Shown here in pieces: positions 42,197 to 52,560 of a stretch of 64,000 nt of DNA; within the stretch, counting starts at the first letter, position 1, and each line of letters begins with the position of its first letter. Where the stretch lies: NCBI RefSeq assembly GCF_000350225.1, contig NW_005178869.1, forward strand, positions 64,558 through 128,557. Reading direction: 5' to 3'. The notes beneath the pieces are model-generated. The model ran no database searches and was not told where the DNA came from. It worked only from the letters and a program-made list of their open reading frames with translations. The DNA comes from Chondrus crispus. Taxonomy: Eukaryota > Rhodophyta > Florideophyceae > Gigartinales > Gigartinaceae. A program made the position numbers and the translations under genes.

Positions 42197-42977
42197 CCAG
42201 GAAACTGGGCAGTACTGGAGTAAAATGACCGATTTTTTGAAAATTCTAAACCGACCCAAATTGAGCCGGTGAGAAGGGTACTGGTGGTACAAAGAATAAA
42301 TCCTACATGGCTTTCTCAAGCCGTCTCCAACAATTGTATCACAACTGTTCTCAGCCGCCTGCGAACGATCTCAACCGTTCATCCGCCCCTCTAACCTGAA
42401 GACGGTCCACTACAGTACCAACCCTGTGGCAGATCAGGGCTGATGCTGGTGCCAACTTCAACACAGCGCGATCGACACACCACAATTGCCGCCGGCCTAC
42501 AGATCCCTAGCCTCCGTTTATAACGTAGACAGGCGTTAGACATCAGTGAACCTAGGTATCGATATTGCATCACATTCTTATTGTCGGTTTATGATATAAA
42601 ACTCTCGAACAGACAGCTAGAGCCCAAGTTGCAGTAGGATACTTACGGAGACGGTGGCCGCTGCTAAATAATTTTATGTCGGTTCCTTATCACCATTTGA
42701 CGCACCAAGAGTTCAGACGTTGTCCTACAGTTTACATCCAACAGCCGTTGCCGAAGCACGCTCGAGTCGGTTGAAATTGAACAACCGGTTTATATTTACA
42801 TGTTTTACGCAGCACGCCAGACATATAGTTATCGTGGGTGCTTTCATAGCAAGGTGGCAATAGAAGCTGTGCGAAAGATCGGCAACATAAATTGCCGACC
42901 GACTGGTTTATTGTGATTTTCGCAGCTGCTTCAAAGATGCAATTCACGTGTCCGCCTTTCCAGAACCGGTCTGTAGT
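42197..42977. other. No gene seen
   Basis: AT-richer DNA without long frames. CCCAAATTGAGCCGG at about 42249 repeats a string found left of copia-2 at about 40560. Confidence 0.4.
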
Positions 42978-44061
42978 CTAAATGGTATAGGAGGAGATTT
43001 GGCATATGCGCATACACCGGCGCGAGCTAGCCACTCTGCATCTACAAAAGCGTCTGCACCATCTCCTATCGATTTCATTCACTCGTTCACGTGACAATCG
43101 ACCCCAAGCGAATCGACCCCAGGCGTACGGAAGACGTCTAAACCTTCTAAGCTGCCTAACACAAGCAGTTATATTTCCCTCAGGCCGTGGGCCATGAGGT
43201 TTGTCCGCAACTGGAAAAGAAGATGTTGTCGGAGGTACACTCACAGAAGGAGAAATAGTCGGCGAGGGAGTGGTAGATATTGTCGGAGACACACTCACAG
43301 AAGGAGAAATAGTCGGCGAGGGAGTGGTAGATATTGTCGGAGACACACTCACAGAAGGAGAAATAGTCGGCGATGGAGTGGTAGATATTGTCGGAGACAC
43401 ACTCACAGAAGGAGAAATAGTCGGCGATGGAGTGGTAGATATTGTCGGAGACACACTCACAGAAGGAGAAATAGTCGGCGATGGAGTGGTAGATATTGTC
43501 GGAGTTGCACTCACGGAAGGAGAAGTAGTCGGTGTCGGAGTGGCAGATGATGTGCCGGTCGGACTTGGTGTGGGTGCCGCTTCACAGAAAACTCGTGCGG
43601 CCTCGGCCATGAATAATTGTGCAAACACGCCGCTCGGAGCTTGATTTGTGCACTCTGCAGCCGGAATAGCGTTGGCTGCAGAAATGAATTCAGGCGTGAC
43701 CTGGCTTAGGAAGAGTTCAGAGGACTGTTGCGAGCATGGGTTGAAGAAATCCACGTAGCGTCCATTTTAGCCGTTCATGCAAGTTCTGCAAAATCCTCTT
43801 TCAGTCGCAGTTCCTCCGACTACGCAGGGAGGCTCATTTTCCACCACACGTACCAACCCGGTGTCGAGCCTTATTCTGCACAGTTCCGCAGCCGGCGATG
43901 GCAATGGATTCTCTGCACTGCATGTTGACGGCACCACAGATCTCGAAGACACTGGGGAAGCGCGTCGTGATGGTCGACAACTGAGAGCGCGCTGGTACAG
44001 CAGATAGGAGCCATATAAAGAGTATCACGACGAGAGGTATCTCGGTTGTCCTTACAGCCAT
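42978..44061 (-). pseudogene. Secreted Ser/Thr/Pro-repeat protein, broken
   Basis: Reads right to left. ATG (complement of 44059-44061) begins a clear signal peptide, MAVRTTEIPLVVILFIWLLS with AVPARS cleavage region. Cys-containing ectodomain follows (FEICGAVNMQCRES). A frameshift near 43885-43900 moves to another frame (LCRIRLDTGLVRVVENEPPC, GFCRTCMNG), then TAA at 43767-43769. The same frame goes on (VDFFNPCSQQSSELFLSQVT, CTNQAPSG) into a mucin-like region of about five 18-residue units (TISTTPSPTISPSVSVSP), and a short tail. Such proteins are usually extracellular or cell-wall glycoproteins. A TATA box lies about 165 bases upstream. Two lesions make it a recent pseudogene unless an unusual intron hides them. 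Confidence 0.6.
43232..43540 (-). repeat. 54-bp minisatellite (18-residue units)
   Basis: About 5.5 tandem units of 54 bp around GGAGTGGTAGATATTGTCGG; central units are near-identical, outer ones diverged. In the minus frame each unit encodes Ser/Thr/Pro. Confidence 0.9.
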
Positions 44062-44223
44062 TGTTGATTTGATGTTGAGTCAGGAATAAGACGAAGTCCT
44101 TAAGCAAGACAACCTTCTTAGAGTGCACTCTCTGCAACAATTTCCACACTGAGAAACGCTTGTCTATATCCGCACGGCAGTCTCGGCTGTGATGCGGAGC
44201 CGTGCTGCAGCGGCGGACACACC

Positions 44224-44236
44224 GCAGTATATATAC
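44224..44236 (-). promoter_or_regulatory. TATA box for the secreted-repeat gene
   Basis: TATATATAC on the minus strand, about 165 bases upstream of the signal-peptide ATG. Confidence 0.45.
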
Positions 44237-44990
44237 AAAATGTTTTGTGAGCAACATAAACTTTCATCCTTCGTTTTCTCGCAAATCAAATACACCCACG
44301 CTCACACGATACATCAGTACCGACGCGACAGCATTTTCCAACGTTCGTTGTGGGATATCTACTTTTCTGTGAACAATCAAAGGAATATCTTGTGAGGAAA
44401 GCGCTGTATGAACATGTGGTAAAGGCGCACAGCATATCTCATAGAACGTTTTTCAGCAGAAAACATTACGCAGGGTATCATACCAAGTGTTAAAGGTGAA
44501 ATGGTTGACTGTTGTGTAGGATTTCTCCATGCCCATACGAATGCAGTTCTTGTACACCATTATCGTATGCTGCTACAGAGAGTGATGCGGGACTGCACAC
44601 AGCATTCTATCAATGTGATGCTAGACTGCATCCCATCACAAGTTTTTGCAGATGGAACGGTGCCGGCTGCTGTGTACAGGCAGGCCAAATGGGGTGCTTC
44701 AGTTGTATTTTGCTGTACATACGTTGCTGTAAACCCAAGTAGACCGCGTCCGGCACAAAGCCCTTCCCGCGAGACATATGGCAAGGGTGATGTTGTGCAA
44801 AGGTGTTGCGCTACAAGGCAATGGTGTTTTTTATTTGGGTGTGGACAAAACATGCAGTACGTCAAGGAAAATGCTTGTTGCGAAATGATCTCGAGCAGTA
44901 CGGGAAGCAAAATGTTTGAGGTGAAATGATTTCCTACAGTGACACCTTACCGTAGCATTGAGGAGGATAGTCGTCCTTACGGTCCCAATA
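44237..44990 (+). other. Short ORF and dispersed repeat
   Basis: An open frame 44501-44929 (142 residues, Cys-rich) has no known domain. Its second half, 44737-44890, is repeated in diverged form at 48040-48215 (CAAGTAGACCGCGTC..., GGTGTTTTTTATTTGGGTGTGG), so the frame is probably part of a dispersed repeat rather than a gene. Confidence 0.35.
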
Positions 44991-45232
44991 CAGTACGTAC
45001 CCCTCAATAGTTCGCCCCCGTGCCAGAACCCACAAATACGAACTATTAACAGAACGAACTATTATGGTCGCCTTGCTGGGACATGTCATTTAAAGCTCAA
45101 AATGCTCGAAAATGAGCGTCTGCCGTGTTGGACGCCTTTGCACGCCTTTCCAGCACACGGGCCTGGAGATGAAGAGGGATGGCTGTGATGCTTTCCGCCG
45201 TAGTGCGAGAAAGAGCGCCACCAGTTTTAGGG

Positions 45233-45272
45233 AGGACAAGTGGGCTCCGTGCACGCTTCGCGCGCCGAGCCA
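45233..45272 (-). repeat. Hairpin end motif, copy 3 (inverted)
   Basis: GGACAAGTGGGCTCCGTGCA... GCGCGCCGAGCC, the complement of the motif at 157-209 and 2832-2888. Similarity stops at CACTTGTCC. Confidence 0.5.
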
Positions 45273-45289
45273 AATTGCTTCTTTCTCCG

Positions 45290-45926
45290 CTCCTCGCCCC
45301 GTACCCTTGGGTACCTCCCGCTCCGCCGTCCGTTGGTCTCTGGTCCACCATCGTTGCCGGCGTTCCCCGCCCCGCTGCTCCCCCGTCCTCTTCGCTACTG
45401 CTCTCGTCCTCTCTCCGGTCTTCGTCGCCCCTTTCCCCCTCGTCCTGCCACGCGTACCGCCCCTCCGTGCTTACTCTGGCTGCAGGTCGCGCTGCTCTCG
45501 CCACACTCGCCTCAGTCCTGCTCGCCACCCTTGCCCAGGCCGTTACCCTGGTCGCTACGGTTGGCACTCCCGTCCGCCTCAACCTCCGTACCGGCGAACC
45601 CGTGGCCCCCCGCCCACACTGCCGCCTCCCTCTCCCCGCTTCTGCTCTCGACTGTTTCGCCGCCGCCCGCGTTGCCTGCCGCCTACGCCGCGAGGCGCTT
45701 CGCTTCCTCAATCCCCGCACTCCCACTTCCGTGCCCCTACCCTTTCGTTATTCTATGGCTCTCACGCTCTAGGCACACGCCCGCGCAATCACACCTCACC
45801 CGCCGCCCCGCCCTACTCCACCCGGCCCCTCTACTCGTGCGGCTCGCCCCGCTCCCTCCCGCCCTGCGGCGGCCTTGCCCTCTCCGTCGCCGGCCTCCGC
45901 CCCTGCTGCTGCTCTTGCCGCCCCCA
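45290..45926 (+). pseudogene. Ala/Pro-rich protein, family A, copy 2
   Basis: Frame 45179-45772 has GTPVRLNLRTGEPVAPRP and ACRLRREALRFLNPRTPTSV in the same order as copy 1 at 3.1-3.7 kb. TAG at 45770-45772 interrupts it; the frame continues as a Pro/Ala tail (AHARAITPHPPPRPTPPG) to about 45926. DNA up to 46700 remains C-rich with long overlapping frames that I take as composition artefacts. Function unknown. Confidence 0.45.
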
Positions 45927-46734
45927 AGTAAACGTCGCCTCGCGTGCCCGGGCTTGCATCCCCACCTCGCCTTCCGCTCCACCCATTTCGCCGCCTGTGC
46001 ACCTCCCGCTCGGCTTCCTGCTCCGACCTTTGCAGTTACTGCTCCCGACGTCCCCACCCTTGCTGCTGCTGCCGCTGCCCCTGCTTCGTCGCGTGCGCTC
46101 TCAGCGACTCTCCCGCCCTCCGCTCTCCTGGTTCCCCTCCCCTCCTGCTTCTTTTGACCGCCCTACGATCCCTCCTCCCCTTATGATGCGCTTCCCCCAT
46201 CCCCCGCCTGCCCGCCTCTTCTTGATCAAGCCGATCACAGCCACCTTCCCCTCTGCACGCCGTTTCCGTAGGCCGTCCTTCTCGTCCGTCGCGGTGCCGC
46301 TTCCGCACCCACAGTCATCGCAGTTAGTCAATCTTCCCTCTCGTACGCTGCGAACCCCGCGGAAGGAGCGCAGTGCGACCGCCTGGGCGTCAATTCCCGG
46401 CCCCCCCTCACCCGCGCGTGTCTTCTTGCGCTGCCGGCTGCGACACCTGCCCGCAGCGACGGTTTTCGGCGTTCTTCGCCCCCGCCCCTCGCGCCGGCGC
46501 TCGCGGCCACCCCCTTCCCCCCCGGGCGCGGTCCGGCCCCTTCCGCCCGCGCTCCACACCCACCTCTCGGGCCTCGTCAGCGGCCTCTGCCTTCACCCAC
46601 CGTGCGCGACGCTCGCGACAGCGTGGCCATGCGGGCCCCCTCGCCACCCGCCAGTGACACACCCTTTCCCCTCGCCGCTGCCGCCTCTCAGGTCATGCGG
46701 AATTTTTAAATGACCCACGTAATTTGTGCCCATC

Positions 46735-47190
46735 CCGTAGCCGCCACGTGTCCCTGTGGCGGCCTGGCTGCAGGCCAGGCCGCCCCTCACGTGGCCGTGA
46801 CGTGTACGCCGTGTCGCCCCCGTGCGCCCAAAATTTGTTTTCCCGCGAAAAGGCACATCGGAAAAATTGAAAATATTAGGCGCACCAATCAGCACGGCGG
46901 CTTCTACAGAGCGCACCAATGGCAACGCGGGAACGCACACGCCACGTGTCCCCGTGGCCGCCTGGCCTGCGGCCAGGCCGCCCCCAGTCCGCACAGTACA
47001 CTTGTCACTGTAGTAAAAAATGAAATTAAATCACGGCCCCGCCGCTTTCTACACGTTTCCGCGTGGCCGCGTGGCCTGCGGCCAGGCCGCCCCGCACGTG
47101 GCCGCCACTTGTCGCCGCAGCGCCCCCGTGCGCCAATGAGAACCCGTGCGGGAGCGCACGAACACACATACACAAACACACAGACAGACA
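46735..47190. repeat. Three GC palindromes with CACTTGTC / CACGTGTCC flanks
   Basis: GGCCTGGCCTGCGGCCAGGC-type palindromes at about 46760, 46965 and 47075, each next to CCACGTGTCC or CCACTTGTCG strings. The block (including a CACACAGACAGACAG tract) is the inverted counterpart of 210-445. Confidence 0.6.
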
Positions 47191-47353
47191 GACACGGAAA
47201 TTAGTATACGCGGGGACAGTGGCGACCACAACGGTCTATACGAGTACACGTGTACATGTCTGAAAAGGCGTGACATCGTCCGAAAGGCGAACTATTGACC
47301 AAGCGAACTATTAATTTAATATGCGAACTATTGAGGAGTCCTCCCCTGTACTG

Positions 47354-48039
47354 TAGACGCAAACACGGCGTCAGCAAATTCACACAACGTTGGATGACGC
47401 GATGAGTGATGACACAATGGCACAATGTGTAACTCGGACGCGAGGACAGAAGTAAATTTAGTGTTTATTGTTACAGTGAGCTGTTTGTGAAGACGATCTA
47501 ACAAAAGTCGTGCGAGGACTCTGTAACTTACGCGCCTCTGTACAGTACACGCCTAGCGTATGCGCTGTGTTTAACCCTTTAACCCTAAGAGCATAGACAG
47601 AGTTTTGTGGCTTATTCGTATCTCGTTTGGAAGTTGGATTGCATATGCGTGCCCTTGTGGACGCCTGTGTCCACGATACGGTGGAGGGGGCTATCCACTC
47701 CAATCGGCGTGATCTCCCCGAAGAATAGCGAGTGGTTGCAATCACTGTCAGCCAACCGAGCGTACCTCACCACGCAGCGTGCGGTCATGTGATCGTGTGC
47801 ACACGATCACATGACCGGCACAGAAAAGTGACAAGATCACGGTAAGTTGTAGTTCACGTGTTCAAAATGAGGCAGTGACGCGCAAGGCAACGACTCTACC
47901 GCACGCGAGGTTTGTGAGATTGTGTGACGGAGAAGGATTCAGATCACAAGATACCGTAGGCGGAGGCAAGTCTTCAAGGGCCAGATCCCCTAGTGCCCCG
48001 TGCGAGCTTGCAAGGTAGTGATTTAAAAAACGCCATCCA
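47354..48039. other. No gene seen
   Basis: Non-coding. A short perfect inverted pair CATGTGATCGTGTG/CACACGATCACATG centred near 47800 forms a hairpin. Confidence 0.4.
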
Positions 48040-48191
48040 GGTAGACCGCGTCCTGCACAAAGCCCATCGTGGGCGTGTACGCTGACCGCTGCGAGACAGG
48101 TGGGAATGGTGAGGTTGTGGAAGCTGTTGCGGTAGAAGCCGATGGTGTTTTTTATTCGGGTGTGGGCAAAGTATACAGTACGTAAAGGAAA

Positions 48192-48836
48192 ATGCTTGTA
48201 GCGAAATGCTCCCCTACACAGGTCGATTATGGTTCCTCAAAGATGCCACCAACGGCTCTTAACAGGGCTGGAGTCCCGCTGTCAGTAAAATCGACAGACG
48301 GAGCCCCTGCAGAGGGAACTCCCCTCCCTGGAGAGACTCCAGCACAGGGCGAACGAACAGCTCAATACAGCACGACCAACGATAGCGTCCAGCACGCACT
48401 TGTGTCGCCAAACGACTCTCTACGGGAGGTGCCGCCAAAAACGGGTCCCTGGCAGGACCTTAATGACACCCCGTGGACGAGCGAGTGCCAGGGCCCCAGC
48501 ACCACGCAACAAGAGCGTCGACAGAGCGCGAGACTGCGCAACAAAGAGATTGAACACCGTACGCGCACCGAAAGCCCACCGGCTCTGAGGCCAACTACAG
48601 CCCCGACAGACGGTCCCCACACCCCCTTAACACAGGAGTATGTGGTCTACAGTCTCGTCAGTCACGGCAGGGCTGAGGACGGAGAACTATTGTTCAGAGT
48701 CCGCTGGTACGGATGCGGAGTCAACGGTGACACATGGAAGCCCATCGAGCACTTGTCCGCCTCTAAGGTGGTTCAGTACGTGCGCGGCAAGCGCATTGAG
48801 TTGCCTGCAACTGTCGGGCGAGCTCTCGTAGGGTGA
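48192..48836 (+). pseudogene. Gypsy Pol C-terminal remnant with chromodomain
   Basis: 214 residues: a disordered Pro/Ser/Thr-rich linker with RRQSARLRNKEIEHRTR, then YVVYSLVSHGRAEDGELLFR, VRWYGCGVNGDTWKPIEHLS and ASKVVQYVRGKRIELP. This matches chromodomains that end gypsy Pol proteins, and the block structure resembles the tail of gypsy-3 (EAIVAYNDQNDRFRVR). No integrase core, LTR or PBS is present, so it is a fragment. Confidence 0.6.
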
Positions 48837-50269
48837 TATGCGCAGAAGCGCGCAGCGGTTACGCTACTGCGTTGCAAGACGCGTACCGCGCTCGCTCATT
48901 CGGAGCTCTCGGCGTAAGGCAAAAAGCAAACGTGTGGCACGAATATGTGAGACCACTTGGGCCATTTTTGAGCTGAGATCAGCACGAGAAAGCTCCCGAG
49001 GAGCCCAACTGGGAAGCAGACGCGGGACCCGCGAATGGGAAGAAAGGCACCCCCGCCCTCACGGGTGGATCCTTGCCCCATCACGGGCCTCATATGTAAC
49101 GAAGATGATAACAAAGCCCTTTGTGCTCCCAGGGAGCCCCTCATAAGGGCGACGATAATCAGATCGGCGCCCGTCTGCTAAGCCCAAACAAGGCACGACT
49201 TGTGCACAATAGTGCTGTTTGCCAGAGCAGCATCCGTAGCTAGTAGCCATGACACATTTCGCAGTTTGAGGCAGTGACGGACATGTCGCGTGAGGTGGTG
49301 ATTGTCCATCGCTACTCCCCTGAGCTGTGACGACACCGAGCAAACTCGCGTCCGAAGCGACAAGAACAGAGTGCTCTGTAGCCCTACCCTGACTAACCTC
49401 GTATTCTACTTCGGTCGCTTCGACGTTCCTGTCCATATCATCAATGAGTTCATCGACTACTCCTTTGTTCTTGGGGTTGCGGCATTAAGATAGGTGCATG
49501 CTCTTCCTGATAGTCTTTGCAAATTTGACAGGCTGTCAATAGGGAGGCGTATACAGTATATAGATAGAGCCGATGACGAGTACAGATGATGAGGGCATCG
49601 GACCCCGTGTTTACACAGCCCTCGCCCATTATGCCTCGCACTACATACACAACCAGGCCCGTTGCGCCTCCCGTTCGTCTTGATCACACCCATTCTCCGT
49701 CATCCAATACTGTGTCTGCACGCCCCAAACCGCGAAAACTCTCCGCCCGCCAACAGTTCCTCCGCTCTCCGCACATGTCCTTCTGCTGCGTCACAACCCA
49801 TTGCTGGTCACGACACCTTGCAGACGGACACGTGAGTAGGTGCCAGGCGATCTAACCCTGTACCCTTCCTCGAAAGTATATTGTGGTAACATCTTTCATC
49901 AATTAATTTAAAAAACTACTTCCCCTGCCCCAAATGACTTCAAACTGGTGGTTATCGATGCTCTGTGTTTGCTGATCAACTGGGAGGAGATACAGAATCT
50001 CAAGCCGTACTGGGTCAGAGAAACCCCGAATTTCCTTTTATTGGTGCGGCAGTACACAGATTTTTAGAAAAAGGTCTACAGTATGTACCGATTATACCTT
50101 CACGTACCGGTACATACGGCATAATATACCGTATGTACCGGTGCGTGAAGGATAATATTACTGTATTACAGTATGATGTACTGTATGTACTGGTGCAGGA
50201 AGGTACAGTATAATCGAAATGTTAACTTTATTTAAAGACAGGGCGGTATCCTACTGTAGCAGTGATGTA
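48837..50269. other. No recognised gene
   Basis: Only short frames on both strands. Contains the palindrome at 50097-50151 described separately and a TATA-rich string near 49555. Confidence 0.4.
50097..50151. repeat. Palindromic repeat, family P, copy 1
   Basis: 23-base arms CCTTCACGTACCGGTACATA.. and ..TATGTACCGGTGCGTGAAGG with one mismatch around CATAATATA. Related to 62966-63053 (CCTTCCCGCACCGGTACAGA.., CATATTATG). Confidence 0.7.
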
Positions 50270-50377
50270 CAGTGAACCCCTCTCGATATGGATACGCTCG
50301 GTGGACGTAATCCGTATCCATTTGCGGAGGATATTCACATCGGGAGACTGTATCATAACGGTGTCACGGTGCATCTC

Positions 50378-50758
50378 TCAGAATGTCTGTGCTTTACTTA
50401 AAAAATGTATGTAAATGTATTGAATGCGCTCTGCTTGCGTAGTTATAAGATGACCTGTGATGTTTACCCTATTTGCAAATTGGGCAGAGACCCAAGTTGC
50501 GACTGCGCGTTCGAGATATGGGCTGGTAACTGACGCGGAGCGCTTGAACTTTTTTGTAGAGATATCGGGACGAAAACCATACTTTCCGTTGATGATGCGG
50601 GACACGACAGCTTGAGCAGGAGGTTTAGAAAGGGAAAACTGTACTGAGGCCCACCTCGCAAGGGCGCTTTGTGACGTCTGCTCCTTGCTCTTTTTGCGCC
50701 GTTGGAACTCTGCACATATTTGTTGCTTTTGGGCGAGGTTAAGCTCAGAGCGCTTCAT
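50378..50758 (-). CDS. CENPB/Tc5-type DNA-binding ORF (N-terminus of pogo transposase)
   Basis: 126 residues, MKRSELNLAQKQQICAEFQR..., with a CENPB_N/Psq-type helix-turn-helix (QSALARWASVQF ... AVVSRIINGKYGF) and the beginning of a Tc5-type second helix-turn-helix (SPYLERAVATWVSAQFANR, ITGHLITTQAERI). No DDE domain follows; the frame ends near the left TIR. In the family this part binds the TIRs, so the product could act as a repressor or a targeting domain (inference). Minus-strand orientation toward the left TIR. Confidence 0.65.
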   Translation of the reverse strand: MKRSELNLAQKQQICAEFQRRKKSKEQTSQSALARWASVQFSLSKPPAQAVVSRIINGKYGFRPDISTKKFKRSASVTSPYLERAVATWVSAQFANRVNITGHLITTQAERIQYIYIHFLSKAQTF

Positions 50759-50848
50759 CGACGATTGTCGCTTGACGTGGGCAGATGGCTACGGTGCTGA
50801 CAACACGCAATGTTTGCGATCAGAGGAGATTTATTGGGGGAGGACCAA

Positions 50849-51825
50849 TGTGGTATCATTGCCAGGATGTGTACAGTACCCGACGGCGCCTGTTCATTAC
50901 AGGCGCACGCCCACACGTGTGCATTACACGCGCACGCAGACGCTCACACGGGCATTACAGGCGGACGCCTACACGTGTGCCTTACAGACGGAAGATCTAC
51001 TGTATACATTACAGCCCGGAGGTTGTGTATGACAAGGTACAGTAGTAATGACACAGTACAGTGCATTACATAATAGAGTACAGTAGTACAGTAGGACGGA
51101 CAATGTCCAAGACCCCGCGACCTCGCTTATTTAAGCGACGGCGCCGGGCAATGACAGTAAACAGTCAAGGATCTTTTGGGAACGGATTTCGTTCGACGGT
51201 GCGACACCGCGGGTCAAGACAAGCTTCTGACTTAGGCGACATTGTCTGCATCTGTCTTGTGACGTTTCCCTGGCTTCTATTGTCTTTACTTTACCTTTTC
51301 CATTCCTCCGTCTTTGCGACTACGCGGGTTAAGACTAGCCTCTAACCTCGGCGTGTTACTGTCGCTCGACGTTCCAATTGTTTTCCTTTTTACTCTGTCG
51401 TTGCGACCACGCGGGCTAAGACTGGCCTCTAGCCTGGGCGTATTACTGTCGCACGACCTATTTCTCTCTCCCTGCATTGTGACGATTGTCAAGTCGCGGG
51501 CTACGACAAGCCTCTGGCCTTGGCGGCACTATTGACATCTGTCCCGCTCGTTCCCTCTAGGAGTTTCCGCTACTCGGCGCTCCGCCCGTGTCTGACACTA
51601 GTCTTTAGGCTCGGGTTCACCCCTGTTTTGTGTGTTCTTACACCACCCCTTCCAGTGCTGGTCCCATTCCGGGTCCGCACTTCGACCAGTACGTCGTGCT
51701 TTTACAGTCGGCCAACGTACTCCCCCTTTGCTCTACCACAGTCTCGATCTACCGCGGGACACCCCCTTTTGGTTGTTACCTCTTCCTCGAGCTACCTCAT
51801 AGCTCGCGACGGCCACTATACTACA
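50849..51825 (+). repeat. gypsy-3 5' LTR with internal repeats
   Basis: 977 bp. First part has CATTACAGGCG / CACACGTGTG repeats; TATTTAAG-type TATA within CGCTTATTTAAGCG near 51126; later, four diverged units of about 85-110 bp containing GCGGGYTAAGACTRGCCTCTR. Identical layout in 56602-57578. Confidence 0.9.
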
Positions 51826-52050
51826 ATGGTCTCCCGACCTAGAAGAGGTTAACAACCAACTACAACTACTTTTGCTGGCAAGAAGGGATGGATGTGTCAA
51901 GCGCGAGACGAATGAATCTGGCTCGGCGCCGTGTCGCTCGCTCACGATCGATGTAATCCTTCCGAACTCAAGTTAACCCGCCGTTACGGGAACAAGCTGA
52001 TTTAACAGCTGCAATGGTCGCAAAGACCTAAGAAGCACCGAGCCAACCTG

Positions 52051-52560
52051 GCAAGTATATAGGCGCAGGAGCTTCCGCCCAAAGCCGCCACATATCCTCA
52101 AGATGGGCCGCCGGATGAGAACATTCCACCAAGAAGTACTGCATCGTCTGAAGAATTTTGGGAACAGATCAAAGAATTCGTTTCCGATCAGATCGATGCC
52201 AAACCAAAGATAGCCATCCCGGCTACTCGTCAAGAGACAGAAACACGCATTACAGACCAAGCCGATGGCATGTACGACGACACTGTGTCATTGCAGAATC
52301 ATGAGGCACTAGTAGCCCGTATGCAAGCGTCAGAAAGACAAATCAAGGTCTTACGAGACAAACTGGATTTATTTCAACGAAAAAGTGGTCCTAAAAAGGC
52401 GACATATGACTCCCCGACACGCCAGGCTCACCGTCACAGAGTTTCTTCCTACTCAGACCAGGATGAGAGCGATGGCTCATTATCGTCTCTTGACATCACA
52501 ACCGAAAAAATTCTTGAACGACCATATGGTCTACCCCGCTTGATTCGACTTGACCAATAG
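52051..52560 (+). pseudogene. gypsy-3 Gag remnant
   Basis: Open frame with acidic start (SSEEFWEQIKEFVSDQIDAK) and a coiled coil (NHEALVARMQASERQIKVLR). It is far shorter than gypsy-2 Gag and lacks capsid and zinc knuckle, ending at TAG 52558-52560. Most of gag is deleted. Confidence 0.55.

Larger units (their letters stand above)
44991..47353. mobile_element. TA-flanked TIR element with hairpin cargo
   Basis: Left end TA|CAGTACGTACCCCTCAATAGTTCGC; right end, complemented, TA|CAGTACAGGGG...CTCCTCAATAGTTCGC. TA dinucleotides flank both ends (44989-44990, 47354-47355), as for Tc1/mariner or pogo targets. Further CGAACTATT copies lie just inside each end. No transposase frame. The interior holds Ala/Pro family A copy 2, an inverted hairpin end motif and several GC palindromes. 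Confidence 0.6.

Noticed and set aside
40559-42265. CCCAAATTGAGCCGG on both sides of copia-2 as a long target duplication
   Set aside because: The copies are at unequal distances from the LTRs and separated by unrelated bases; LTR elements make 4-6 base duplications.
43232-43540. Possible CRISPR-like array
   Set aside because: Units are contiguous with no unique spacers, in coding phase, in a eukaryotic setting.
43194-43644. Plus-strand frames across the minisatellite (Arg-rich or Val/Gly/Asp-rich)
   Set aside because: The 54-bp repeat is open in several frames; the minus frame joins to a signal peptide and Cys-containing domain, so it is the likely coding one.
45112-46713. 533-residue plus-strand frame
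   Set aside because: Frame differs from the one conserved with family A at 3 kb; Arg/Pro/Ser-rich composition artefact of C-rich DNA.
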